Shown here piece by piece: positions 45,780-56,055 of a DNA stretch of 64,000 nucleotides; within the stretch, counting starts at the first letter, position 1, and every line of letters starts with the position of its first letter. Location: positions 434,001 through 498,000 of the forward strand of contig NZ_CP042652.1 in the NCBI RefSeq assembly GCF_013177675.1, in the 5' to 3' direction. This stretch comes from Arcobacter acticola (GTDB taxonomy: Bacteria; Campylobacterota; Campylobacteria; Campylobacterales; Arcobacteraceae). The position numbers and the translations under genes were made by a program. The notes beneath the pieces are model-generated. The model did not search any database and was not told the DNA's origin. It saw only the letters and a list, made by a program, of their open reading frames with translations.

Positions 45780-46871
45780 CTTTCACTAAAATATCACAAA
45801 TACCTTTTAAATCTTTTTTAATAGCAAACTCTTTTGCTTCTGCTGCTTGTGGTCTGATTGTTTCATTAATAAAATCAATAACTTCTTGAATATTTGATTC
45901 TTGTAAAAGCTTTGTATTTGTTGTTGCATCTGAATCTTGAATTGCATGAATTTTACTTTTGTACTGTTTAAAGCTCTCTTCGAAAAAGTTTAAATCATCT
46001 ACATCTTTTTCTAATAGCTCTTTTTTAAACTCATTTACAACTTTTGTATATTCATCATGTATTAAAATGTCTTTTTGATGTGCTCTTGATTCAAGTGCCA
46101 TTCGAGCAGATATAGGAACAACTTTTGCAAAATATTTACCAAATTTTTCACTTACATAATTTGTTGTAGTGGTTACTTGATCAGGAGTTAATTTATCTTT
46201 TTGATTTAATACGCATAAAGATTTATTTTTAAAGTGTTGCATATATTCTTCTAAAACTTCAGCTTCTGACAGCTTTCCTGCGTTATCAATAAGTGTTAAC
46301 CAAATAATTCCACCAACATCTCTTAGAACTTTTCTAGTGGTGTCTGTATCACTTTGAGATTGTGAATTAAGTCCTGGAGTATCTACAAATGAAATATCTT
46401 TTAAAATATCCATTGGTGCATAAAGTGTAAGATATTTTATATCTTTCATTTCATTTTGTCTTTGATCTGTAAAATCTGCAATTGCTTCAATTGGCGCGTA
46501 TTCTTGTGCCCCTGAATAATAAGTGATTTTTAGTTTATACTCTTCCCCATAATTGATGAAATTTACTTTAGAAGTAACCGGTGTAATTCCAGTTGGTAAA
46601 ATATTTCTTGAAAGTAGGGCATTTAAAAAAGTCGATTTTCCCGATGAAAATTGACCTGTAATTGCAACTTCCATTGGATATCTTGCTCGTCTAATTTGTT
46701 TATTTAAAATACCTACAAGCTGATTTGATGGAAAGAATTTTTCATCAAGTAATTTTGCTTGAATTTTTTTAATGTCCCCAACTAAACCTTCTTCATAAAC
46801 AACTTCTTTTACTGAATAACTTTCTTTGTACTCATTTACAAAACTTTTTAGGATATTTAAATTTGCACTCA

Positions 46872-49226
46872 TTAGTTTAATCCTTTTATTGTAACTGACA
46901 TTGTCTCTAGTTTTTTAATATTTTTATGAATATCAATAGATAATTGAGCTTTATTTTTATCATTTTCTTCAAATGAATTTATTTGACTTTCTAAGGCCTT
47001 TTCATCATTTTTTAATTTTTGCTCAAAAGTTTTAAGTGGAGCATTTAATGTATCAAAAAATGAATCAATCAATAATCCACTTACTTTTTTTGCTTTTACT
47101 TTTATATCTTCTTCAATTGAAGAAAATTGATTTTTAATAAGGAGTTCGATTTCCCTATCAAGTTCATTTATTTTAGAATCTTTTGATTTTGAAACAGCAG
47201 CTACAATTTGTGTTATTAAAACTTCATTATTTGATGTTAAAAATCCAGCTTTAAAATCATCTTGGAAAAATCCTCTTGCATCAAAATTTTCATTTTTATG
47301 ACCTATTGTAAAACCTAAATCATGATATTTTTGTTCACATTGTTCACCAATAGTTTGAGATTTTTTAATAAATTTATATCTATAATCTCTAATTACATCG
47401 ATAATTCCATCTTTTATTGCCGTTTCAATTATAACTTTAATTCTTGAATTCTCAGGTCTTTTTTTAGTTTTTTCAAAAGAGTATCTAACATCATTTACAA
47501 CTCTTTTTTTAATTACATTTTGAAGTTCTATTAACTCACTTTGTAAAAATGTTTCTAAAGAGTTGATATACTCTTTTGAGTCATTTTTATAATAATTGAT
47601 ATCTTCACTCATTGCTTGGAATATTCTTGTATTAACTGCTTTTCTTTTATTAAAATCAACAAGCTCTTTTTCTAATTCATCTTTTGATTTTGATAAAAGT
47701 TTTAATTCATAGTTATAAAAAGAGTTTTGTTTTTCTATGATTTTTTGTAATTGATTTTTAGAAGATTGAATTACTAATTCACCTTTTTGTGAGTTTGAAC
47801 CAAAAAGTGTTTCATTTAAATATTGTTCAATTTCTAAAATTCCTGTATCTTCAATACTATATCCAGCATCAATTGCTTCTTGTTCTCTTCCTGTTCTATG
47901 TAATAAAGCCATTTTCCCAGAAATAGGAATAAACTTGATGGTTTTTAAAATATAATCAAGTTTTGAATCTTTATTTTGTGCTTTTAATTGTCTCTCAATT
48001 GATGATTTTGTATAGTTAATAACTTCTTCTAATTGCTCTTTTGAAACTGTATCTGCTCTTGTAATAACAACTAAAAGCTTAGAAATATTTTGATAAAGCA
48101 AGGCATCAATAATAAACTCAACATCTTTTAAAGTTGCACTTTGAGATACATTCATTAAATGTAGCATCATATCGCAAGCAGAGATATACTCTTTTGTAAT
48201 CTCTTCCCTTTGAATAACAGGGTCATCAAGACCTGGAGTATCAACTATTTCAATACCATCAGATAAGAAATCAAGTTTAGAACCTAGTTCTACATATTTT
48301 ACTAGATTACATTTTTTCCCGCTTGATTCAGCTGATGTATAAGATGATAAATCATTAATATCAACTTCGTCAAATCTTGAAACTGGTCTGATGTAGTTTT
48401 TTAATTCATCACCAAAAATTCTATTTGTTTCATTTACAAAATCTCTCATAGATTCAAGTTGTTCAGCAGACTTTAGAATTCTATCCCACTCTTGTTGATT
48501 CCAATAAAAAACTTTTGCATTATCAGTTGGATTGTGTTTTACAATTGTTAAGTTAGCAGTTTCAGGAACAACGGCACTTCCTAAGATTTCTCTTCCCATA
48601 AGAGCATTTAGCATAGTTGATTTACCAGCGTTCATAACACCTGTAATTCCTATAGAGAACTTTTGATTATCTAAATAATTTTGTGTTCCTTTTAGTTCAT
48701 CTAATATTTCACTATTTGATAAATCATTTTTTAATTCACTTAATAAATCTTCTATTTTTGATTTAAGCACTTTAAATGAAGATTTTTTAGCATCATGTTT
48801 ATTTATATTATTAGCTAAATTATTATTTTCTTCAATTAAATCTAATTCTTTGTAATCAAATAAAGAGATTAATTTATTGTAGTTTTCATTATTAATTATA
48901 TTTTCACTTTTTAAATATTCAAAAGAAGAATGTAATATAGAAATATTTTGTTTTGATTTATTTGATAATATAGCTTGAACAATATTATGTTGTAAGTGAT
49001 TTAATTCATTGTTACTTGAAGGACTTTTTACGTTTAATTGTTGGCATAATGTTTTAAATGAAGTTAGTGGCAAATACTTATCAAAGTTTTTTCTTGTTGC
49101 ACTAACGATTAATGCAAAAATTGTAAAAGTATCTTCATCTATTGTAGCTTCAATTTCCTCTACATCTAAATTCTGTTCAAAGGTAATTCCGTGATACAAC
49201 AGAAAGTAATCATTTACTAAACTCAT
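46872..49226 (-). CDS. Dynamin-like GTPase, first of a pair (DLP1 type)
   Basis: 784 residues from the ATG at 49226, which has GGGGGAT five bases upstream; a 12-residue longer start is less likely. The N-terminal 160 residues are helical; P-loop GVMNAGKSTMLNALMG lies near 195-210, G3 DTPGLDD near 330, G4-like ITRAD near 390. The remaining 350 residues are helical stalk and tip (FQDDFKAGFL region). C. jejuni Cj0411 and Cj0412 form a tetramer of the two types that tethers membranes, and the gene order frdC-frdA-frdB-DLP1-DLP2 is the same here. Its partner is disrupted, so its function may be impaired. Confidence 0.9.
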   Translation of the reverse strand: MSLVNDYFLLYHGITFEQNLDVEEIEATIDEDTFTIFALIVSATRKNFDKYLPLTSFKTLCQQLNVKSPSSNNELNHLQHNIVQAILSNKSKQNISILHSSFEYLKSENIINNENYNKLISLFDYKELDLIEENNNLANNINKHDAKKSSFKVLKSKIEDLLSELKNDLSNSEILDELKGTQNYLDNQKFSIGITGVMNAGKSTMLNALMGREILGSAVVPETANLTIVKHNPTDNAKVFYWNQQEWDRILKSAEQLESMRDFVNETNRIFGDELKNYIRPVSRFDEVDINDLSSYTSAESSGKKCNLVKYVELGSKLDFLSDGIEIVDTPGLDDPVIQREEITKEYISACDMMLHLMNVSQSATLKDVEFIIDALLYQNISKLLVVITRADTVSKEQLEEVINYTKSSIERQLKAQNKDSKLDYILKTIKFIPISGKMALLHRTGREQEAIDAGYSIEDTGILEIEQYLNETLFGSNSQKGELVIQSSKNQLQKIIEKQNSFYNYELKLLSKSKDELEKELVDFNKRKAVNTRIFQAMSEDINYYKNDSKEYINSLETFLQSELIELQNVIKKRVVNDVRYSFEKTKKRPENSRIKVIIETAIKDGIIDVIRDYRYKFIKKSQTIGEQCEQKYHDLGFTIGHKNENFDARGFFQDDFKAGFLTSNNEVLITQIVAAVSKSKDSKINELDREIELLIKNQFSSIEEDIKVKAKKVSGLLIDSFFDTLNAPLKTFEQKLKNDEKALESQINSFEENDKNKAQLSIDIHKNIKKLETMSVTIKGLN

Positions 49227-49295
49227 TTTAAATCCCCCAAAATGTAAAAAGTTAAATATCATTTAATGATACTTAACTTTTTATATTTTATTATC

Positions 49296-49315
49296 AACGA
49301 AGGAAACCCTTCGTT
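49296..49315 (-). terminator. Hairpin between frdB and the dynamin-like gene
   Basis: Eight-bp stem AACGAAGG / CCTTCGTT with a 4-base loop; AT-rich but without a solid T-run on the minus strand, so likely partial readthrough. Confidence 0.5.
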
Positions 49316-49321
49316 AATAAA

Positions 49322-50053
49322 CTATCTAAGTGCTACTAATTTTCTTCTTAAGTAAGCTATTTTATTTTGTAATGGTAAGTGTTTTGGACAATGGTCTTCA
49401 CATGCCATTAAAGACATACAACCAAAAATCCCATTATCATCACCAATTAATTCATAGAAATCTTCAGCAGTTCTTTTATCATGAGGATCTACTTCAAATC
49501 TTGCAACTCTGTTTAATCCAACTGGACCAACGAAGTCAGGTCTCATTAATGCTGTTCCACAAGAAGCAACACAAATTCCACACTCAATACATCTATCTAA
49601 TTCAAATGTTTCATTTGCAACATCTGGATCAATTCTGTCTTCTAGTTTAGTAATATCAACTTCATGATCATTATGAATCCAAGACTCAACTCTTTTTGAC
49701 ATTGAATCCATCCATTTACCTGTATTTACAGATAAATCTTTGATTAATTCAAATGCTGGCATAGGCATTAATTGTAATTTACCACTTGGATAATTTGCAA
49801 TTAATGTTCTACAAGCAAGTGTAGGTTTACCATTTACAACCATACCACAAGATCCACAGATTCCAGCTCTACAAACGAAGTCAAAAGATAAATCTGCATC
49901 CATTGTTTCTCTAATTTTCATTAAAGCAATAAATAGAGTCATCCCTGGAGTTTCTTCTAAATGAAAATCCACAAAATGAGGTTTTGAAACCTTAGATCTT
50001 GGGTTGAATTTTAAAACAGATATTGTTATATCTCTACCTTTTTCAATACTCAT
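49322..50053 (-). CDS. frdB: Fumarate reductase/succinate dehydrogenase iron-sulphur subunit
   Basis: 243 residues with three clusters. [2Fe-2S]: [21 protein letters not shown] (about 62-82). [4Fe-4S]: [11 protein letters not shown] (about 154-164). [3Fe-4S]: [15 protein letters not shown] (about 213-227), with the C-x3-C residues preserved. Electron bridge from flavin in FrdA to haem in FrdC. ATG overlaps the frdA stop (TAATG). Confidence 0.95.
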   Translation of the reverse strand: MSIEKGRDITISVLKFNPRSKVSKPHFVDFHLEETPGMTLFIALMKIRETMDADLSFDFVCRAGICGSCGMVVNGKPTLACRTLIANYPSGKLQLMPMPAFELIKDLSVNTGKWMDSMSKRVESWIHNDHEVDITKLEDRIDPDVANETFELDRCIECGICVASCGTALMRPDFVGPVGLNRVARFEVDPHDKRTAEDFYELIGDDNGIFGCMSLMACEDHCPKHLPLQNKIAYLRRKLVALR

Positions 50054-52038
50054 TATAAATCTCCTGCTCTTTCATTTTTTTCTCTATAATTCATTGGTAA
50101 ATCAAATGGCATTAAGGCATCTTGAATTTGGTGTCTATCTTTACCTTCTGCTTGCATTTTTTCAGTAATTTCATCAACTTGAGCTTGTCTAGTTTCTGAT
50201 AATTCATTTTCTATAATCATACCTTTAGCACCATATCCTCTAAATGCTGGAGGCATTTCCATAGTCATGATATCTAATGGCTCATAATGGATTGTAGGTA
50301 AAGTATCAGATTCATTAGGCCAAGAAGTTAATGTTCTGTTTAACCAGTTTGCATCATCTCTTTTTAAGAAGTCTTCTCTATAGTGAGCACCTCTTGATTC
50401 AGTTCTTTGTAATGCACCTCTTGCAACACAAAGTGCAATTTTTAACATTCTTGGAACTCTATATGCTTCTTCAAGTTCTGGATTTCCAGCTCTTTCTTTT
50501 GATTTAACATTAATATGTTTTGTTTTCTTTAATAAATCTTCAAGTTCAGTTACAGCTTCTTGTAATCTGATACCATCTCTAAAGATACCAACTTTTTCAT
50601 CCATTAATAATTGCATTCTATTTTTGATTTTAAAGATATCTTCACTACCTTCATAAGCTAAAATATCATTTAAATAAGTATCTTGTTTATCTAAAAAGTT
50701 TTGAACAGTTCTAGTTGGAATTGTTACATCGTTTGATAAACAGTAATCAGCAAAATAATTTCCAACAATCATACCTGCAACAACTGTTTCAGAAACAGAG
50801 TTTCCTCCAAGTCTATTAAATCCATGCATATCCCAACAAGAAGCTTCACCACAAACAAATAAACCATTTAAGTTTTGAGATTCACCTGTTGGTTTAGTTC
50901 TGATTCCACCCATAGAGTAATGTTGCATAGGAAGAACTGGAGCCCATCCTTTTTTACCTTCATCCGCTGGATCAATACCATTAAAGATTTGACAAATTTC
51001 TTGAACGTCTCTTAAGTTTTTCTCAATATGCTCTCTACCTAAAATAGAAATATCTAACCATACATGGTATCCATAAGGTGAAGGAACACCTTTACCATTT
51101 CTGATATGTTCAATCATTCTTCTAGAAACAACGTCTCTTGAAGCTAATTCTTTTTTCTCAGGTTCGTAATCTGGCATAAATCTATGACCATCAACGTCTC
51201 TTAAAATTCCACCATCTCCTCTACAACCTTCAGTTAATAAAATACCTGATGGTACGATTGGTGTTGGGTGAAATTGAACAGCTTCCATATTTCCTAAAGT
51301 TGCAACTCCAGTTTCAAGTGCAATAGCTGCACCAATACCTTCACAAATTACAGCATTAGTAGTTTGTTTAAATACTCTACCATATCCACCAGTAGCTATA
51401 CAAGTTCCCTTAGCAACATAAGCTTCTAATTCACCTGTTATTAAATCTCTAACGATTGCTCCATAACATCTTCCATTTTCATGAATTAATGATAAAGCTT
51501 CTTTTCTATCTCTAATATCAACATTATGTCTTAATGCTTCATTTGCAACACCAAATAACATAGTATGACCAGTTGCATCAGCTGTATAACAAGTTCTCCA
51601 TTTTTTAGTTCCACCAAAGTCTCTTGATGTAATTAATCCATGTCTATCTGCATCTTCAGTAATAGTAGTTTTTTTAGCATTAATAACAGCTTCTCTTGAT
51701 CCTTCTTTAACTCTAGACCAAGGCACACCCCAAGATGCTAATTCTCTAATAGCTTTTGGAGCTGTATGTACGAACATTCTTGCAACAACTTGATCACATC
51801 CCCAGTCAGAACCTTTTACAGTATCTGCAAAGTGTAAATCTTCATTATCACCATCTGACATTTTAGAGTTACCTAAAGATGCCTGCATCCCACCTTGAGC
51901 AGCTGCTGAGTGTGATCTTTTAACAGGAACTAAAGATAAAACGATTGTATTTAAATCTTTTTTTTGTGCAGCAACAGCAGCTCTTAAACCTGCTAATCCA
52001 CCACCAATAACTAACGCATCACAGTAATTAATTTTCAT
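50053..52038 (-). CDS. frdA: Fumarate reductase/succinate dehydrogenase flavoprotein subunit
   Basis: 661 residues. FAD-binding [18 protein letters not shown] at 9-26, the flavin-linking His in [11 protein letters not shown] (about 42-52, covalent FAD histidine 43-45), active-site [11 protein letters not shown] (about 256-266) and [25 protein letters not shown] (about 368-392). Wolinella-type. Overlaps frdB and frdC at one base each (TAATG). Could run in either direction; the name reflects the Campylobacterota relatives. Confidence 0.96.
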   Translation of the reverse strand: MKINYCDALVIGGGLAGLRAAVAAQKKDLNTIVLSLVPVKRSHSAAAQGGMQASLGNSKMSDGDNEDLHFADTVKGSDWGCDQVVARMFVHTAPKAIRELASWGVPWSRVKEGSREAVINAKKTTITEDADRHGLITSRDFGGTKKWRTCYTADATGHTMLFGVANEALRHNVDIRDRKEALSLIHENGRCYGAIVRDLITGELEAYVAKGTCIATGGYGRVFKQTTNAVICEGIGAAIALETGVATLGNMEAVQFHPTPIVPSGILLTEGCRGDGGILRDVDGHRFMPDYEPEKKELASRDVVSRRMIEHIRNGKGVPSPYGYHVWLDISILGREHIEKNLRDVQEICQIFNGIDPADEGKKGWAPVLPMQHYSMGGIRTKPTGESQNLNGLFVCGEASCWDMHGFNRLGGNSVSETVVAGMIVGNYFADYCLSNDVTIPTRTVQNFLDKQDTYLNDILAYEGSEDIFKIKNRMQLLMDEKVGIFRDGIRLQEAVTELEDLLKKTKHINVKSKERAGNPELEEAYRVPRMLKIALCVARGALQRTESRGAHYREDFLKRDDANWLNRTLTSWPNESDTLPTIHYEPLDIMTMEMPPAFRGYGAKGMIIENELSETRQAQVDEITEKMQAEGKDRHQIQDALMPFDLPMNYREKNERAGDL

Positions 52039-52838
52039 TATGCAATTCCCCTAACACTTTTATTTGTAATATTAAATTCCATTACTTTTGCAGTTGGAGT
52101 ATATTTTTGACCAACTGTTCCATTTGCAGCATTTTCCATACCAATTTTCATATAAGCTGCAAGTGATGCAAAACCTAATACTAAGAAAAATACAGTAAGC
52201 GCCCATTTGATTTTTTTAAGTGCTTTTCTAGTAGCTTTTGGATTTTCTCCATCAAACCATCCCCATTTAACACAAAGTCTATAAAGACCAATTGTTCCAT
52301 GGAATTCAACAGCTAATAATAAAAGAATATATAAAGGCCACATCCACTCAGACCAAATTCTATCAGCACTTTCATAAGGGCCAATAGCATCTGAATTAGT
52401 CATAATGATATATAAGTGAACAGAACCCAAGAAAAACATTGTAAAACCAGTAATTGCTTGGTAAAACCATAGTTTTGTATCATCATGATTCATACTCTTA
52501 GCGTGAGCTTTCATAACTTGATATTGTTTAAAGTTACTTGGCAATTTTCTCATTCCAAGTGCAGCGTGAACAATGAAAATTATGAATATAATAGCAGCGG
52601 CTATAGTAACTAAAATTGGGTTTCCACCCTCAAAAATAAAACTTCCTTCCAAAAGTTTTGTAACTGTGTACATAAAATCTTTTGATATTAATATCGATGA
52701 TACTAATAACATATGTGCCCACATAAATAAAGCTAAAAATCCACCAGTAAAACTTTGCATAAAATCAAGTTTTGCAGGTAATCTACTTTTTCTTCCTTCT
52801 TCTGTTTTCCCTAAATAACCTTCTATTAGGTCACTCAT
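52038..52838 (-). CDS. frdC: Fumarate reductase cytochrome b subunit
   Basis: 266 residues, five transmembrane helices as in Wolinella FrdC, with candidate haem-ligand histidines in WAHMLLVS (about 40-47), [10 protein letters not shown] (about 90-100), HLYIIM (about 142-147) and [11 protein letters not shown] (about 178-188). It links menaquinol oxidation to FrdA/FrdB. ATG with AGGAT. First gene of frdCAB. A terminator of the nuo operon lies 120 bases upstream. Confidence 0.94.
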   Translation of the reverse strand: MSDLIEGYLGKTEEGRKSRLPAKLDFMQSFTGGFLALFMWAHMLLVSSILISKDFMYTVTKLLEGSFIFEGGNPILVTIAAAIIFIIFIVHAALGMRKLPSNFKQYQVMKAHAKSMNHDDTKLWFYQAITGFTMFFLGSVHLYIIMTNSDAIGPYESADRIWSEWMWPLYILLLLAVEFHGTIGLYRLCVKWGWFDGENPKATRKALKKIKWALTVFFLVLGFASLAAYMKIGMENAANGTVGQKYTPTAKVMEFNITNKSVRGIA

Positions 52839-52960
52839 TTGCTATCCTTTCTGCGATTTAGATTTTTTTGAATAATAGCGTAATAATAGCTTAAAAGTAC
52901 TTCAATTGTGTTTATTTTATTAGGAAAAAATTGTAGAAAAAGTTGATTGATTTGAGTTTT

Positions 52961-52983
52961 AAAACCCCTAGAATAGGGGTTTT
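52961..52983 (-). terminator. Terminator between the nuo operon and frdC
   Basis: Ten-bp stem AAAACCCCTA / TAGGGGTTTT with a 3-base loop, GC-rich centre in an AT-rich gap. The 211-bp gap also holds the frdC promoter region, which has a half-site TTGATTTGAG at 52947-52956. Confidence 0.75.
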
Positions 52984-53049
52984 GTTTAAGATAAATAAAG
53001 TTTTTAAAATTTAAAAAAGAAGAGGGGCAATGTTACTTATTAACACATT

Positions 53050-54570
53050 CTATTTTATAAATAAAGACTGAACTGCAACTTGCGTTAAATTAATTATTGC
53101 ATCAATATTCATAGCTGGGATGAAAAATACAATAGCTGAACCAATCCCACCTAATACAGTTAAAATTGCAACAAAAGCAATGGCATAAGTTGAAACTCTT
53201 TTGTCATTGAATCCTTTTGAAATACATGATTCTTTTGTAGGGTAGAAATACATCATTGCAATTAATTTAAAATAATAGTAAACCGAAACAATTGTTGCAA
53301 ATATAGCAATAATAGTAAGGTTTGTATATCCAGCATTTATAGCTTCTGTAAATACATAAAATTTACCAATAAATCCAATAGTTGAAGGAATTCCTGCTAA
53401 TGAAAATAAAAATATAGTCATCATAGCTGCTAAAAATGGTCTCTCTTTTGCTAAACCTTTAAAATCATCATATGTAACTCTTACGTTTGTTTCAGAAATA
53501 ATATGTGATGCAAGTCCAAATGCTCCAAGAGCTGATAATAAATAAGCAATTAAATAAAACATAATTGCATAGGCTGAATCAATATTAATTAATTGACCAT
53601 CTTTATATCCAAGAGCAATAAATGCTAAAAGTAAATATCCAGTATGTACTATTGACGAAGCTGCTAACATTTTTTTGATAATTTGTTGTGTAATTGCTAG
53701 CCAAGTTCCAATGATAAGGGTAAGTACTGTAATTACTGCAATTATAGTATCCCAAAAATCAATAATTGGTGTAAGATATTCTAGTATTGCTCTTAAAAAG
53801 AACGAAAATATAGCAATTTTAAATGTAGATGCCATATAAGAAGTGATAACCATTGGTGCACCTCTATATACATCAAGTACCCAAGATTGAAATGGAAATG
53901 CAGCAATTTTGAATAAAAATGTAAATAAAATTAGTGTTAATCCAATATAAACTAAAATCATATCATCAGAACTTGCAGTTGAAATAAATGAAGAAATCTC
54001 AGCTAAATTTGTACTTTGAGTTGCCCCATAAACTAAAACAACACCTAATAGGTAAAATGCTCCAATAAATGAACCTAAAACTAAGTATTTAAATATTGCT
54101 TCAATTCTTTTTGAATCTTCACTGTTGTATCCCACCATAATATAAACAGAGAAAGAAGCAATTTCAAGGGCAATATAAGCTGTTACTAACTCATTTGCAT
54201 GGGCTAAAATCATCATTCCAAATAAAGCAAATAATAAAATTGAGAAAAACTCACCTTTAAAATAAGACCTATGTTGGAAATAATGTTCACCAATTAATAA
54301 AGTGAGTAAAGTACCAGTAATTAATAAAATATTGAAAAAATTTGAAAACGAATCAAATGTTAATACATTATTTAAAAAATGAGGAAATGGCTGAACTGAA
54401 AATGAGCTTCCAATATCACTTAATGTAAATCCTAATGCAATAACTAAAAAAATAGAAGATACTACAATAAAATTTTTTACACTGAATCTTTCATACATAC
54501 TCATAAACATAAGTACAAGAGCACCTATTAATATTGTAAGTGCAGGAATTAAATATAAAAATTGACTCAT
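53050..54570 (-). CDS. nuoN: NADH-quinone oxidoreductase subunit N
   Basis: 506 residues, about 14 hydrophobic helices, a proton-pumping antiporter-like subunit of complex I. Typical conserved charged sites: the Glu of [14 protein letters not shown] (about 134-147), the Lys of [20 protein letters not shown] (about 216-235) and [18 protein letters not shown] near 390-407. Last gene of the nuo run, overlapping nuoM by four bases. Confidence 0.94.
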   Translation of the reverse strand: MSQFLYLIPALTILIGALVLMFMSMYERFSVKNFIVVSSIFLVIALGFTLSDIGSSFSVQPFPHFLNNVLTFDSFSNFFNILLITGTLLTLLIGEHYFQHRSYFKGEFFSILLFALFGMMILAHANELVTAYIALEIASFSVYIMVGYNSEDSKRIEAIFKYLVLGSFIGAFYLLGVVLVYGATQSTNLAEISSFISTASSDDMILVYIGLTLILFTFLFKIAAFPFQSWVLDVYRGAPMVITSYMASTFKIAIFSFFLRAILEYLTPIIDFWDTIIAVITVLTLIIGTWLAITQQIIKKMLAASSIVHTGYLLLAFIALGYKDGQLINIDSAYAIMFYLIAYLLSALGAFGLASHIISETNVRVTYDDFKGLAKERPFLAAMMTIFLFSLAGIPSTIGFIGKFYVFTEAINAGYTNLTIIAIFATIVSVYYYFKLIAMMYFYPTKESCISKGFNDKRVSTYAIAFVAILTVLGGIGSAIVFFIPAMNIDAIINLTQVAVQSLFIK

Positions 54571-56054
54571 TTTGTAGCTCCAATTTGTAAAATGTCATTT
54601 AAATAATGAGTAACTGTTGGTTCAAATTTGTTAATAAATATCTCAGGATATAAACCCATTAGAAATACTAAAATAATCCAAGGAATTAAACCAATGATTT
54701 CTTTTACTTTTAAATCTCTCATTTTTAATTCAACAGCACCTTCTGGTCTGTCTTGTAAAATTGCTCTTTGGAACATCCATAACATATAAGCAGCCCCAAT
54801 AATAACTGTAAGTGCTCCAATATATCCTAATGTATGATTAAATTCATATATACCAAAGATAATTAAAAGTTCAGATACAAATCCATTTGTTCCTGGAAGT
54901 CCAACGTTAGCAAATAACATAATGGCAAAAACAAATGTAAAGATTGGAGCTTTTTTAGCAATTCCACCTAATTCTTTTATCGTTTTAAATCCTGTTTGTT
55001 CTTGCATTAAACCAACAAGTAAAAATAATGCTCCAGTTGCAATTGCATGGGCAATAATTAAGTATAAAGCTCCATTAACACCATAAGAGTTTAATGAAAA
55101 AATACCAGCAGAAATAAAACTTAAATGTGATGCTGATGAGTAAGCAAACATTCTTTTAATATCATCTTGCATAAGAGCTGCAATTCCAAAATAGATTAAA
55201 CCAAATAATCCAATAGCCACAAACCAAGTAGAAAATTCAACATAAATTTCTGGGAAAATTGGAATCATAAATCTAACAATTGCATAAACTCCAAGTTTTG
55301 CCATTATAGATGATAGTAAAAAAACAGCTCCAGTTGGTGCGTTTTTATATGTTTCCATAATCCAAGTATGAAGAGGAAATATAGGAATTTTAATTGCAAA
55401 TGCAGCTAAAAATGCTAGGAATAACCAAACTTTTGTATCATAAGGAATAGTTGTTATATACATTAATTTATCATAAGCAAATGACCAAACTCCAAATTCA
55501 TTATGATATGCAACACCAAGATATAAAATAGCAATAAACATTAATAATGATCCAAGCATTGTATAAACAGTTACTTTAATAGTTGTAAATACCTTATCGC
55601 CAAATCCATATTGACCAATTAATAAAAATACAGGTAAAAGCATAACTTCCCAAAAGAAGTAGAAAAGAATCACATCTAAAGATAATAAAGTTCCTGTAAC
55701 TCCTGTTTGAACTAAAAGCATATTTATCCAATATCCTTTAGTTTTTCCTTCCCATAATAATAAATAAGAAGTAGGAATTAAAATAGCAATCATTAGTAAA
55801 ATAGTTAGAGAAAAACCATCTAATCCAACATAATAATTAATACCATAAGTTTCAATCCATGGAACATTTGTAACAAATTGCATTCCTGCACTTGGAACAA
55901 ACTCTATATAAATTTTTAACACAAGAGCTAGAATAACAGTAGTAGTTAAAAAAGCTATATTTCTAATTGTATTAACATCTTTTGTTGTCATCATTAATCC
56001 AAATGCAACAACAGCAGGTAAAAATATAATAAACGAAAGTATATCTGAACTCAT
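54567..56054 (-). CDS. nuoM: NADH-quinone oxidoreductase subunit M
   Basis: 495 residues, antiporter-like pump subunit. [18 protein letters not shown] (about 132-149) includes the key Glu, [27 protein letters not shown] (about 213-239) is the central conserved loop, and [14 protein letters not shown] is near 385-398. Junctions: one base between nuoM and nuoL, four-base overlap with nuoN. Confidence 0.95.
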   Translation of the reverse strand: MSSDILSFIIFLPAVVAFGLMMTTKDVNTIRNIAFLTTTVILALVLKIYIEFVPSAGMQFVTNVPWIETYGINYYVGLDGFSLTILLMIAILIPTSYLLLWEGKTKGYWINMLLVQTGVTGTLLSLDVILFYFFWEVMLLPVFLLIGQYGFGDKVFTTIKVTVYTMLGSLLMFIAILYLGVAYHNEFGVWSFAYDKLMYITTIPYDTKVWLFLAFLAAFAIKIPIFPLHTWIMETYKNAPTGAVFLLSSIMAKLGVYAIVRFMIPIFPEIYVEFSTWFVAIGLFGLIYFGIAALMQDDIKRMFAYSSASHLSFISAGIFSLNSYGVNGALYLIIAHAIATGALFLLVGLMQEQTGFKTIKELGGIAKKAPIFTFVFAIMLFANVGLPGTNGFVSELLIIFGIYEFNHTLGYIGALTVIIGAAYMLWMFQRAILQDRPEGAVELKMRDLKVKEIIGLIPWIILVFLMGLYPEIFINKFEPTVTHYLNDILQIGATK

Positions 56055-56055
56055 A

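Larger units (their letters stand above)
45658..46872 (-). pseudogene. N-terminal part of the interrupted second dynamin-like GTPase (DLP2 type)
   Basis: 404 residues, with an intact G domain: P-loop GQFSSGKSTFLNALL (about 73-87), G3 region DTPGLNSQ (about 163-170) and NQKDK (about 221-225). It ends 10 residues into the IS (PDFLIWTHTF, then stop). The remaining frame continues at the C-terminal fragment. It starts with TAATG overlap with the first dynamin gene. A truncated GTPase could still be made, but without the stalk. In C. jejuni the equivalent protein is Cj0412, partner of Cj0411. Confidence 0.9.
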
